Of a stretch of DNA of 64,000 bases, positions 1 through 9,002 are shown one piece after another; within the stretch, counting starts at the first letter, position 1, and every line of letters starts with the position of its first letter. Source of the stretch: Aurantiacibacter atlanticus (lineage in GTDB: Bacteria; Pseudomonadota; Alphaproteobacteria; Sphingomonadales; Sphingomonadaceae); contig NZ_CP011310.1 in assembly GCF_001077815.2 (NCBI RefSeq), positions 1,054,001 to 1,118,000 on the forward strand. The letters are read 5' to 3'. A program made the position numbers and the translations under genes. The notes below the pieces were generated by a model. It made no database searches and was not told the origin of the DNA. It saw only the letters and a list, made by a program, of their open reading frames with translations.

Positions 1-83
1 GCAGTCCTCCCATGACCTGCTTCTTTCAGATGTTCGCAAGCCGGAGATGGTCTCCGGTTTGAGGAACTGAAGGAACTTTCATC

Positions 84-482
84 ATGACCAATATCGCAAT
101 CCTCACCGGCCGCATCGCCCGCGATCCCGATATCCGCGAGACCAAGGGCGGCACCAATGTCACCGGGATCACCGTCGTCACTGATCGCCCTGCGCGCGAC
201 AAGGATGGCAAGACCTACAAGGACGAGAACGGCTACACCGCCAAGGAAAGCGAGTTCCACCGGGTGACCTGCTTCAACGGCCTTGCGAAGACCGTCGGCC
301 AGTACTGCTCCAAGGGCCAGCTGGTTTCGGTCCAGGGCCGCATCCACTACACTCAGTGGGAGGACAAGGACGGGGTCACCCGCTACGGTACCGAGATCCT
401 CGCCGACAAGGTCGACTTCCTCTCCCGCGGCAATGGCTCGGGTGACGACAACGACAACACCGACGCTCCCGAGATCGACTGA
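84..482 (+). CDS. ssb: Single-stranded DNA-binding protein
   Basis: A 132-residue protein with a single OB-fold of the SSB family. It opens MTNIAILTGRIARDPDIRET, close to the usual 'GRLTRDPE' start, and has the typical 'FHRVTCFNGLAKTVGQYCSKG' type core (quoted in part) and an 'LSRGNG' linker. The acidic tail is short and ends DAPEID, unlike the DIPF tip of chromosomal SSBs, so interaction with host SSB partners may differ. A Shine-Dalgarno-like AAGGA lies about 10 nt before the ATG. Plasmid SSBs coat the single strand during conjugation, which fits the transfer genes downstream. A terminator-like hairpin follows. Confidence 0.95.
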   Translation: MTNIAILTGRIARDPDIRETKGGTNVTGITVVTDRPARDKDGKTYKDENGYTAKESEFHRVTCFNGLAKTVGQYCSKGQLVSVQGRIHYTQWEDKDGVTRYGTEILADKVDFLSRGNGSGDDNDNTDAPEID

Positions 483-506
483 TCTCTCTCGTCAATCGAT
501 CCTCTG

Positions 507-539
507 AAGGGGGCCCGTTGCAACCGAACGGGGCCCCTT
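507..539 (+). terminator. GC-rich hairpin after ssb
   Basis: Thirteen-base arms (left starts AAGGGGG, right ends GGGCCCCTT) pair with one mismatch around a short loop. The following bases are only moderately T-rich, so this is a probable rather than certain intrinsic terminator for ssb. Confidence 0.6.
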
Positions 540-690
540 CTTGCGTTGTTCAAACTCTCTGGCGGGGGAGGGGCCTGGCTCACGGTTGTCCCATTCTGAT
601 GGCCGTACAACCGGCGCGTCAAGGACGGCAGGGACCCACCATTTTGCCTCCCCTTCGCTGCGCTACGGTTCGACAAAATCGTTTCCCCTA

Positions 691-720
691 CCGCCGCTTC
701 GCGGTCGCCCTTCAGGGCGA
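691..720. repeat. Two adjacent small hairpins in the ssb-orf73 gap
   Basis: The 483-790 gap holds no convincing gene. It contains two back-to-back hairpins: CCGC/GCGG at 691-704 and a perfect TCGCCCT/AGGGCGA at 705-720. They could shape the leader of the 73-aa gene or be leftover repeat DNA; function unknown. Confidence 0.45.
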
Positions 721-790
721 TCCCTGACCCGCCGGTCGCACGCCCATCCGTCCTGCTCCTGCCGTCAACGGCAGACATCAGGAGGATATC

Positions 791-1012
791 ATGGCTACGC
801 AATTCCAACGCACTTCGACTTCGGATCGCTACTTTGCCGCGCTGGCTGTGGCAGAGCGTCGAGCACTGCACAGCTTCTTCGATCAGCATATTGTCGAGGA
901 CAAACGCCTTGGGTACTTTGCCCTGGACGAGGGCGACTACAACGCACTTCCGTCGCACCTTGCAGCGCGCGTGGTGCACACTATCCACGGGGCGATGTCA
1001 GACGAGTTCTGA
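791..1012 (+). CDS. Small hypothetical protein (73 aa)
   Basis: Not assigned to a known family. The protein is short, soluble and acidic, without a membrane segment, and ends in IHGAMSDEF. It is accepted as a gene because a near-perfect Shine-Dalgarno (GGAGG) lies 6-7 nt before the ATG and a strong intrinsic terminator follows the stop. It sits between ssb and a lipoprotein gene, in the early part of the element, where small host-modulating proteins are common; that role is only a guess. Confidence 0.75.
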   Translation: MATQFQRTSTSDRYFAALAVAERRALHSFFDQHIVEDKRLGYFALDEGDYNALPSHLAARVVHTIHGAMSDEF

Positions 1013-1024
1013 CCGCACTGACGG

Positions 1025-1057
1025 GGCAGGGACCGGCAACGGTTCCTGCCTTTTTTC
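1025..1057 (+). terminator. Intrinsic terminator
   Basis: Stem GGCAGGGACCG / CGGTTCCTGCC (one G-T wobble) with a GCAA tetraloop, followed by six T. It closes the 73-aa gene. From here to the lipoprotein start at 1359 I see no further gene. Confidence 0.85.
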
Positions 1058-1358
1058 TTGTTCGCAATTGCCGACAGTTGGCCAAGCTGGGGAATGAAAT
1101 CTCGACGGTACGGGGCATGTGAAACCGCATTGAACATCTGACTGCGCCATGGCTATCTGGTCCCCATCACAATACTTACATCGTGAGCAATCCTGCCCTG
1201 ATGATCATTGGAGTCCGACGTCTGAGAGCCAGTGCAGCACTGTCCGTAAGGGCGCTCTGTCGTTCATTTCGAACTAGGTTTCGTGGACAAAGGTTGCATA
1301 CCAGCCATCTGTTGGTAAGTGAGGGAATTGAACAATTAATTTCTGTGGAGACAATCGA

Positions 1359-1850
1359 GTGCGTGGAGCATATTTGCTGATAGCTTTTTCGGCGGCGCTG
1401 GCAGCATGCGGGCAGTCAACCGATCAAACGGCATCTTCAAATGGCGCGGAACAAGCTCAGAATCGGTCGGCACCGGCTGCGGGCGAGAGCAATGGCGATT
1501 GGTCATCACTCAGCGAATATGTCGGTCAACATCCCGTGGATAGCAAATTTTACGACGAAAGCCCGATAGCGCCGCAACTCAGGAACCTTCTGGGAGACAA
1601 GCTGAACGTGCTGATGCAGAACAGCGACACAGCCGCCCCCTTGCAACGCGATGGCGAAGTTTTCTTCACGTCGGGCAACAAGGATAATGAGGGGGGTAGC
1701 GACGCATTCTATCTGCTCGTCGATCCGTCAGCCAAGGCTGTCGAGGTCGGCCTTTGGGAAAACGGCGAGTTGACCGTTTATAAGACCCCGGGTTCCGACA
1801 TTCCGAAACCGCAAGATATCCAGACGACAATATCGAACACGGAGATGTAG
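1359..1850 (+). CDS. Putative lipoprotein (163 aa)
   Basis: Starts with GTG, preceded by GGAG at about 8 nt. The N-terminus is a short hydrophobic signal followed by the lipobox LAAC, so Cys17 is the likely lipidation site. A low-complexity Ser/Gln/Asn linker follows, then a roughly 110-residue globular part with no recognised domain. The protein should be exported and membrane-anchored. It lies just upstream of a decayed IS5-family element and has no obvious operon partner. Function unknown. Confidence 0.7.
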   Translation: MRGAYLLIAFSAALAACGQSTDQTASSNGAEQAQNRSAPAAGESNGDWSSLSEYVGQHPVDSKFYDESPIAPQLRNLLGDKLNVLMQNSDTAAPLQRDGEVFFTSGNKDNEGGSDAFYLLVDPSAKAVEVGLWENGELTVYKTPGSDIPKPQDIQTTISNTEM

Positions 1851-1935
1851 ACGTCGCTGTCGAGCGGCAGGAACGAAGAGCAATCCTTGACGCGTAACTC
1901 ATCCGCTGATTCAAGACTATCTTTTGGAGGCAGTC

Positions 1936-2720
1936 TTGGGCGAACGGATTGGCGTTACGGATGAAGAGTGGGAATTAATCGAGCCGCTGCTGCCGCCGGA
2001 ACGCGGTCGTGGCTGTCGCCCGGCGCAGCATAACCGGCCCTACTTCGAGGGCATGATGTGGATCGCGCGGACCGGGGCTCAGTGGCGGCATCTTCCCGAC
2101 GAGTATGGCAAGTGGAACAGCGTGTTCAGACGCTATCGACGATGGGTTGCGACCGGAGTGTTTGATGCCATGCTCGAGACACTGGCCGAGCTGGCGGGCC
2201 GGGACACTTCCGCCGACATGATCGACAGCACGGTTGTCCGGGCACATCATTGTGCAGTCGGCATAAAAAGGGGACTCAGCAAAGAGAGGCGCTTGGCCGA
2301 TCGCGAGGCGGCTTTTCCACCAAGCTCCACGCAAGATGCGACGCCAGAGGGCTACCGCTCGGCTTCGTGCTGACACCCGGACAGGCGCACGATGTGCAGG
2401 GCTTTGCTCCGCTGTTCCGCTTGATAACCGACCGGATCGAGGCTTTCCTGGCAGACCGGGGCTACGATGCCGATGCGATCCGCGATGAGATCGAGGCGGC
2501 AGGCGTCGAAGCTGTCATCCCGGCCAAAACCAACCGGCGCAATCCCGCCCCGCACGATCGTGCGAAATACAGGTGGCGCAATCAGATCGAGCGGCTGTTC
2601 AACAAGCTCAAGAACTGGCGAAGGATCGCAACCCGATACGACAAGACCAAGGAATCCTACCTCGGCTTCGTTGCGCTTGCTTCAGTCAAACTCTGGATAC
2701 CCTTTGTCCACGAAGCCTAG
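1936..2720 (+). mobile_element. IS5-family transposase, two frames joined by -1 frameshift, left end decayed
   Basis: The first frame (from about 1936, TTG start after GGAGG) encodes the N-terminal half, with the DDE motif 'MIDSTVVRAHH'. The second frame (to 2720) continues with 'LADRGYDADAIR' and ends 'IERLFNKLKNWRRIATRYDK'. They are joined by a slippery A5G4 run at 2265-2273, as in IS427-type IS5 elements. The right end (TTTGTC..GCC before 2718) matches the inverted repeats of the elements at 62-63.7 kb. No matching left repeat is obvious upstream; only a weak resemblance near 1857. The copy is therefore probably decayed or truncated. The TTG start is placed by analogy with the 62.7-kb element. 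Confidence 0.85.
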
Positions 2721-3182
2721 TTGCAGGGGCTGACAGGGTACCGATCAGGGACAGCAGTTTCCGCCGAACCAAGGCCAGATTGTAGCCCAGAGAATTTTTC
2801 GGCCAGAATCTCGCGTTGTCCCAGCAAGGCCCACTTGCTCTCGCTCCTGAAATAATGGCGTAAATTCAATCTATTGAGCGGAACTCGCGAGCTACCGGAG
2901 ACGTCCACACAATTGGGAACTTGACAGGCACACCGGACGCAGCGGGGCCGCCATTGTTCTTTTAATGTTCTCAATCGGTTGCAGTGCAAATTCGGTATGT
3001 GCATCGACCGATTTGACCGCAAATCGCGATTTGGATTCGCAAATTGGCAGCAAATCACCTTAGTCTAACATACTGGAATAGATAGGGAACTTTTCGTTTT
3101 CCTACATGGCCTTTCCTATTTAGTGTGATCCTCGCCTTCCGCAGGTCGAACCAGGCTTCTTGAGCACAAGGAGCTTGGAAAA
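2721..3182. promoter_or_regulatory. Regulatory region upstream of the traD module, with phased GCAAAT repeats
   Basis: This 460-bp gap carries no convincing gene. It holds four direct GCAAAT copies starting at 2986, 3019, 3039 and 3050 (spacings 33, 20 and 11, close to whole helical turns), a perfect palindrome AAATCGCGATTT at 3021-3032, an AACATAC at 3067, and the promoter-like element CTTTTCGTTTTCCTACA at 3090-3106. The last is shared almost exactly with 43408-43424. It is a good place to look for oriT or for a relaxosome accessory-protein site, but neither is proven. Confidence 0.6.
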
Positions 3183-3512
3183 ATGCAACGTTACAGGGTC
3201 CTCCAGACCTACGTCCCGCCGCTGATTGCGGACTGGATTCTGGAGCAGTCAAACACCCGCGATACCAGCGTGAGTGTGGTCATTCGTGATCACCTTGTTA
3301 CCGCATGGAACCGCGACAACGATAGCGCCGACCGTCCCGGCGGGAGCGATCCGGCACGCCAGCTGGTGTTCCTCACCACGGCGCTCGATGCGCTGCTGGC
3401 GAGCCATCCCGACGACACTCTGCGCAAGCGGACCCATGCCGCCTATCACCGCCGCCTGGCCCAGCTCGGCTTCATCCCTACGCGTGCGAAGGAGGCCGGC
3501 GATGAAGAATAG
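3183..3512 (+). CDS. Small conjugation-associated protein upstream of traD
   Basis: A 109-residue soluble protein with an AAGGAG-type ribosome site before the ATG. The segment from about residue 10 to 45 (VPPLIADWILEQSNTRDTSV...VVIRDHLV) resembles a short strand-helix-helix DNA-binding fold of the ribbon-helix-helix kind used by relaxosome accessory proteins; this is a pattern impression, not a family match. The stop overlaps the traD start by 11 nt, so translation is probably coupled. The phased GCAAAT repeats just upstream would be a natural target. Most likely it assists DNA processing or TraD. Confidence 0.65.
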   Translation: MQRYRVLQTYVPPLIADWILEQSNTRDTSVSVVIRDHLVTAWNRDNDSADRPGGSDPARQLVFLTTALDALLASHPDDTLRKRTHAAYHRRLAQLGFIPTRAKEAGDEE

Positions 3513-5844
3513 TATCGTCAACTTCACGCGCGGCACCCAGCTGCTGGGGCACTTCGGTTTCATGTTTGCAGCCGGCTTCAAGCTGCCGCTGATCATCACT
3601 GTACTGGTCGTGCTGGGGACCTGCTGGTGGCAGGTCAGCAGCGCGCTCGACGACTACCAGGCCTACCTGCTGTGGATGCATCTCTATACTTCGGGCTACA
3701 TGTTCTTGGAGTTCGATCCGGCCAAGCTCGTGAACCTACGCCTGCCCGATGGCGACATGGTTGCTTTCCCCATGGCGGTGGTACGGGATTTCCCGCCGAT
3801 GCGCGAAGCATGGGACCTGTTCTTCGCCACGGTGAAGCAGGCGGTGGTGCTCTCCACGGTGTGCCTTGTGCCGCTCATGGCACTCTTCTGGTGGGTCGCA
3901 GAGCACTTCGGTGAGAAGTCCAAAGCCAGGCGCCACCTGCGCGGTGCGCGCCTCGTCTCGCTGCCCGAACTCAAGACCGACATCGCGCGCCACAATCGCG
4001 GCAAGCGCGCCCTCGAATATGGCCGTGAGCTGGGCTGGAAATGGCGGCTCGCTGGTCGCAACGCATTGCAGGAAGCGGGGCTCTATGCGCCCGCGCATCT
4101 CGCTGGTGTCAGCTACCCGTGGCGGCAGGAACAGGGCCACGCCATGCTCGTCGGCACCACGGGCATGGGCAAGACCGTGGCGCTCTTCGAACTCGTCGAC
4201 GAGATCAGGCAGAGGGGAGAACGCGCGGTCATTTTCGACCTCACAGGGGCCTTCATCGAGACCTTCTACGAGCCCGAACGCGACGTCATCCTGAACCCGC
4301 TTGATGCCCGCTGTCCGGCCTGGAGCGTGTTCAACGACTGCACCACCAGTTCCGAGTTCCATGCCGCTGCGGAATCGCTCGTACCCCATGACGGCGGCGG
4401 AGCAGAGCAGTTCTGGGTGCTCGCAGCACGTACCCTGTTCGTCGAGACCTGCCTCAAGCTCGTCGAGAAGGGCAAGGGCACCAACGCGGCGCTCGCAAGC
4501 GACCTGATGAACGCCAATCTTTCCGACCTACACCAGCTACTCGAGGACACAATGGCGGGACCGATGACCGATCCACAGGCTGCCAAGATGGCGGAATCGG
4601 TGCGCGCCGTGTTCAACGTGAACGCCAAGGCGCTGCAATTGCTGCCGACTGAAGGCAAGCACTTCTCGATCCGCGACTGGGTCAAGGGCGAGGGCAAGGA
4701 GGGATCGATCCTGTTCCTCTCGGCGCGCTATGCTGATCTCACCGTCCTCTCGCAGATGCTCACGCTGTGGCTCGATACGGCGATCAACACGCTGATGACC
4801 GGGCGGACCTCGTCTGACCTCAGACTGTGGTTCCTGATCGACGAGCTTGGCGCCCTCCATCGGCTCCCTTCGCTCGAGAAGGGCCTGCAGACCGCGCGCA
4901 ATTACGGCGGCGCCATCGTCACTGGTGTGCATGCCTATGCCAAGCTGAAGGAGGTCTATGGAGAGAACATGGCGATGACCTTGTCGTCGCTCGCCAAGAC
5001 CAAGCTCATGCTCGGTACGGCCGACCGCGAGACCGCTACCTGGTGCTCCGACACTGTCGGTCACCGCGAGGTTCGCGAAGTCGAAGAGAACCAGAGCTAT
5101 GGGCATAACAGTGCCCGTGATGCGGTGAGTCTGACAGCCCGCCGCGAGATCGCACCGCTGCTGCTTCCCGACGAGTTCATGGGATTGAAGAGCCTGGAGG
5201 GTTACATTAAGTTTCCAGAGGGGCTTCCCACTGCACCCATCACGCTCGAGCCGCAGGACTGGCCCCGCGTTGCCGAGGGTTTCATCCCCCGCGAGATACC
5301 GAAGCTCGCAAAAACTGCCCCCCGACCGGTCGCTGACGAACCGGAAGACGACGATACCGGGCATCGTGGCAGCGACAGCGACGATTCCGGTGAACGCCGT
5401 CGCCGTGACGAGAAGCACCGCGGTCAGCAATTCGATAGCGGTCAGGAGAAGCGGACTAACCGGAGGTCTCGGAGTAAGCGCGCACAAGACCGTTCGCGCG
5501 AGGAAGCCCAGGACAAGCAATTGGCTGACGAGCATGTCAGGTCGGGTCGAAAGAGAGACACCGACAAGGCGCAGCGGCGCACCGACCAGGGAAGCAATCG
5601 GCAAAGCGAACTGCCGCTTGGCGCCGATAAGGATCGGGCGCGCGATGAGACCGCAAAGGGTCGGTCCGTGAAGAACGGTGAGGATAATGATCCGCACCGC
5701 GACAAAGCGAGCAGAGAGGGGCGCAATCGTGCGGACCAGGAGCGCCGTCAGCAGGGTCTGCTTGGTGGTGCCGCGCATGACAGGGACCGTGACAAGCCCG
5801 ACCGGGACGAACCCGACGTGGGCGATATCGAGCCCGATATCTAA
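3502..5844 (+). CDS. traD: Type IV coupling protein TraD
   Basis: A 780-residue inner-membrane ATPase that links the relaxosome to the transfer channel. Two N-terminal membrane helices (about residues 25-50 and 112-135) precede the VirD4/TraD ATPase, with Walker A 'GTTGMGKT' near residue 217 and Walker B 'LWFLIDELG' near 442. From about residue 600 the protein becomes a very charged, Arg/Asp/Lys-rich tail of roughly 170 residues, where TraD proteins contact the relaxosome. The ATG at 3502 was chosen over a longer frame because AAGGAGG precedes it and a membrane helix follows soon after. The relaxase gene follows in the same direction. Confidence 0.93.
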   Translation: MKNSIVNFTRGTQLLGHFGFMFAAGFKLPLIITVLVVLGTCWWQVSSALDDYQAYLLWMHLYTSGYMFLEFDPAKLVNLRLPDGDMVAFPMAVVRDFPPMREAWDLFFATVKQAVVLSTVCLVPLMALFWWVAEHFGEKSKARRHLRGARLVSLPELKTDIARHNRGKRALEYGRELGWKWRLAGRNALQEAGLYAPAHLAGVSYPWRQEQGHAMLVGTTGMGKTVALFELVDEIRQRGERAVIFDLTGAFIETFYEPERDVILNPLDARCPAWSVFNDCTTSSEFHAAAESLVPHDGGGAEQFWVLAARTLFVETCLKLVEKGKGTNAALASDLMNANLSDLHQLLEDTMAGPMTDPQAAKMAESVRAVFNVNAKALQLLPTEGKHFSIRDWVKGEGKEGSILFLSARYADLTVLSQMLTLWLDTAINTLMTGRTSSDLRLWFLIDELGALHRLPSLEKGLQTARNYGGAIVTGVHAYAKLKEVYGENMAMTLSSLAKTKLMLGTADRETATWCSDTVGHREVREVEENQSYGHNSARDAVSLTARREIAPLLLPDEFMGLKSLEGYIKFPEGLPTAPITLEPQDWPRVAEGFIPREIPKLAKTAPRPVADEPEDDDTGHRGSDSDDSGERRRRDEKHRGQQFDSGQEKRTNRRSRSKRAQDRSREEAQDKQLADEHVRSGRKRDTDKAQRRTDQGSNRQSELPLGADKDRARDETAKGRSVKNGEDNDPHRDKASREGRNRADQERRQQGLLGGAAHDRDRDKPDRDEPDVGDIEPDI

Positions 5845-5888
5845 TGCGTGGACGTGTGGCAGCAGTGAGCCGGTGGGAGGACTAGGCG

Positions 5889-8798
5889 ATGCTCTCAATC
5901 GCCAATGTGCGTTCGCCCTCTGCTGCCGCCAGCTACTTTGCTGACGACAATTACTATGCCCGGGCCGATGCCGATCGGTCCGGGCAATGGGTCGGCGAAG
6001 GCGCGAAGTCGCTCGGCCTATCAGGGCGCGTCGAGACAATGCAATTCGATGCCTTGTTGCGCGGTGAACTCCCCGATCGAACGAGCGTCGGCAATCCCGG
6101 CCAGGCGCACCGGCCAGGGACCGATCTTACCTTCTCGCTGCCCAAGAGCTGGTCGCTGCTGGCTCTGGTAGGCAAGGACGAGCGGATTGTTGCTGCCTAC
6201 CGCGAGGCGGTGACCGAGGCGCTCAAATGGGCCGAAAAGAACGCCGCTGAAACCCGCCTTGTCGAACGCGGCAAGGTCAAGACCGTGGCGACCGGCAACC
6301 TCGCCATCGGCCTCTTCCAGCATGACACCAACCGCAACCAGGAGCCCAACCTGCACTTCCATGCGGTCGTCGCCAATGTGACTCAGGGCAAGGACGGGAA
6401 ATGGCGCACTCTCAAGAACGACAAGCTCTTTGCGCTCGGCACCCTGCTCAATTCCATGACGATGGCGCGCTTCCGGATCGCGGTCGAGAAGCTCGGTTAC
6501 GAACCCGGACCGGTCGGCAAGCACGGCAATTTCGAGGCCCGCGGGATAACGCGCGAACAGGTGATGGCGTTCTCTTCGCGGCGCAAGGAAGTGCTCGAAG
6601 CGCGCCGTGGTCCGGGGCTGGAAGCAGGCAAGGTGGCCGCGCTTGCCACCCGTTCGCCCAAGCAACCGATCGAGGATCGCGCGGTCCTGGGTGAGCAATG
6701 GCACGCGGCTGCGCAGGCCATCGGCCTCGACCTCCCGCGACTGGTCGATACTGCCAAAACGAGGGCCAGCGAGCGCGATGCTGCCGACGCGAAGGCACCC
6801 AATCTGGTCGAGCGCGGCCTGGCGCTGCTCAAGGACTTTGCTGAACGCATCAAGGGGAAGGAGCGTGATCCGCTGGTTCCCGACCATGTCCTCAAGCGAG
6901 GTCCTCAAGAGATTGCGGCGGCTCAGGCCGCGGCATCGGCGGTGCGCCACCTGTCGCAGCGCGAGGCGGGGTTCGCGCGTGAAGACCTGTACAGGGCAGC
7001 GCTCGATTTTGGATTGCCGACGACCATCGCGCATGTCGAGAAGGCGGTGCGCTCACTGGTGCGTTCAGGCGAGCTGCTGCGGGGCAAGGGCGAGCACAAG
7101 GGATGGCTGGCAAGCCGCGAGGAAATCGAGCGCGAGGGGCGCATCCTCGCCTGGGCAAACGAGGGCAAGGGTGCAGTCGAACCCATCCTCCCTGAACGGC
7201 AGGCCGACGCCAGCATCCAGGCATCGGCTCTCGTCAATCAGGGCTTCAAACTGAACGAAGGCCAGCTAGGCGCTGCGCGGCTTATCCTGACTTCGCGCGA
7301 TCGGACCGTGGCCGTGCAGGGCGTTGCAGGTGCGGGGAAGTCGAGCGTGCTGAAGCCTGTCGCCGATGTGCTGCGCGAGGAAGGACACAAGGTGCTTGGC
7401 CTTTCGGTGCAGAACACGCTCGTACAGATGTTGGAACGCGAGACCGGGATCGAGGCGCAAACGCTCGCGAGTTTCCTCAAGCGCTGGGGACCGATCAGCG
7501 AAGGGGAGGTCCGGTCCGGTCTCGATCGCGAGGCGAGCAAGGAACTTGGCGGCAGTGTCCTCATCCTCGACGAAGCCTCGATGGTCTCGAATGCCGACAA
7601 GGAGCAACTTATTCGCATCGCCAATCGCGTCGGTGCCCACCGGCTTGTCCTGATGGGAGACCGCAAGCAACTGGGTGCGGTCGATGCAGGCAAGCCGTTC
7701 GACCTCCTGCAGCAGGGGGGCATCGCGCAGGCGCGGATGACCACCAATTTGCGCGGCCGCGATCCGGTCCTGCGCGAGGCACAGGCGGCTGCGCAGGCGG
7801 GGCTGGTTCGCACGGCGCTCAATCACCTCAAGGGCAACACAGTCGAAGCCAAAGGGGATGGAGCGATTGTTGCTGCTGAGCGCTGGCTTTCGCTCTCGCC
7901 AGATGAACGGACGCGGACCGCGATCTATGCTTCGGGCCGCAAGATCCGTGCAGCCGTCAACGAGGCCGTCCAGACCGGCCTTGCTGCCAATGGCGAGATC
8001 GGCCCGGAAAAGCTTGAACTCGAGGTCCTCGACCTTGCCAATCTCACGCGCGAGGAGCTGCGCTACCTTGCCGCCTACAAGCCCGGCATGGTGCTCGAGG
8101 TCGCGAAACTTGAGCGCGCACTTGGTCTCAAGCGCGGCGAATATGCAGTGCGCAAGGTCGACGACCGGAAGGAAATCGTCGAGCTTGAGGACAGGCAAGG
8201 CAGGCTGCACAAGCTCAAGCCGTCGCGGATCGGGCGCACGGGCAAGGACGACAATCTAGCACTGTTCGACCGGCGCGAGCTTGAAGTCCACCAGGGTGAT
8301 CGCATTCGCTGGACCAGGAATGATCATCGGCGCGGGCTGTTCAATGCCGATCAGGCTCGTGTTGTCCACATCGATGGCGATCGCGTCACTGTCGAGACCT
8401 CCAAGGGTGTCGAACAAAGGCTCGATAAAGACGACCCGATGCTGAAGCGTCTCGACCTAGCCTACGCTCTTAATGCCCATATGGCGCAGGGTCTCACCTC
8501 AGACCGAGGCATAGCGGTGATGGACAGCCGCGAGCGCAACCTTGCCAACCAGAAGACATTTCTCGTGACAGTTACTCGGCTACGCGACCACCTTACCCTC
8601 GTGGTCGACAGTGCTGCACGGCTTGGTGCTGCTGTCTCGAAAAACAAGGGTGAGAAGTCATCGGCGTTGGAAGTGACCGAGCGCTTGAAGGCGGCTGCAC
8701 AGGCGGGGACGGGTAAGGCGATGGCTAAGAATGTCCCCAAAGCTACCGAACCGGAACTCGCCAAGGAGCGCAGTCGCTCCATGGACTTTGGGATATGA
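5889..8798 (+). CDS. traI: MobF-family conjugative relaxase-helicase (TraI/TrwC)
   Basis: A 969-residue protein, about TrwC length and much shorter than F TraI. The N-terminal TrwC relaxase domain has candidate nucleophile tyrosines Y16, Y22 and Y23 and the metal-binding histidines H145, H156 and H158 in 'FQHDTNRNQEPNLHFHAVV'. A superfamily 1 helicase follows, with Walker A 'GVAGAGKSS' near residue 478, Walker B 'LILDEAS' near 558 and a C-terminal 'GLTSDRGIAV' motif. It should nick oriT, stay covalently bound to the strand and unwind it. It follows traD after 44 nt. The start is set by the relaxase fold, which begins at MLSIANV. Confidence 0.95.
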   Translation: MLSIANVRSPSAAASYFADDNYYARADADRSGQWVGEGAKSLGLSGRVETMQFDALLRGELPDRTSVGNPGQAHRPGTDLTFSLPKSWSLLALVGKDERIVAAYREAVTEALKWAEKNAAETRLVERGKVKTVATGNLAIGLFQHDTNRNQEPNLHFHAVVANVTQGKDGKWRTLKNDKLFALGTLLNSMTMARFRIAVEKLGYEPGPVGKHGNFEARGITREQVMAFSSRRKEVLEARRGPGLEAGKVAALATRSPKQPIEDRAVLGEQWHAAAQAIGLDLPRLVDTAKTRASERDAADAKAPNLVERGLALLKDFAERIKGKERDPLVPDHVLKRGPQEIAAAQAAASAVRHLSQREAGFAREDLYRAALDFGLPTTIAHVEKAVRSLVRSGELLRGKGEHKGWLASREEIEREGRILAWANEGKGAVEPILPERQADASIQASALVNQGFKLNEGQLGAARLILTSRDRTVAVQGVAGAGKSSVLKPVADVLREEGHKVLGLSVQNTLVQMLERETGIEAQTLASFLKRWGPISEGEVRSGLDREASKELGGSVLILDEASMVSNADKEQLIRIANRVGAHRLVLMGDRKQLGAVDAGKPFDLLQQGGIAQARMTTNLRGRDPVLREAQAAAQAGLVRTALNHLKGNTVEAKGDGAIVAAERWLSLSPDERTRTAIYASGRKIRAAVNEAVQTGLAANGEIGPEKLELEVLDLANLTREELRYLAAYKPGMVLEVAKLERALGLKRGEYAVRKVDDRKEIVELEDRQGRLHKLKPSRIGRTGKDDNLALFDRRELEVHQGDRIRWTRNDHRRGLFNADQARVVHIDGDRVTVETSKGVEQRLDKDDPMLKRLDLAYALNAHMAQGLTSDRGIAVMDSRERNLANQKTFLVTVTRLRDHLTLVVDSAARLGAAVSKNKGEKSSALEVTERLKAAAQAGTGKAMAKNVPKATEPELAKERSRSMDFGI

Positions 8799-9002
8799 TC
8801 AGGTACTTCCCCCGAAAAGACCGCTTAGCGCCTCAATTTCGGACATAGAAGACAATGCGCCAACCGCCTGAAAGCTGACATTCGATTGTTGCCAGATGCT
8901 GGTTAGGTCGTCTGACTGGGGCAGCCTCTCTGATTTTCGAATCCTTTGGGGCTATTACATCGTAGAGGCCGGCTCCTCACCCGTACGACCTCCCATCGGT
9001 CG

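Noticed and set aside
3274..3501. N-terminal extension of traD to an upstream ATG (856 aa)
   Set aside because: It runs through the preceding gene in another frame; the ATG at 3502 has AAGGAGG and starts just before the first membrane helix.
4537..6039. 500-aa minus-strand open frame opposite traD and the relaxase start
   Set aside because: Antisense to two well-supported genes; composition is a shadow of GC-rich coding DNA and has no domain.
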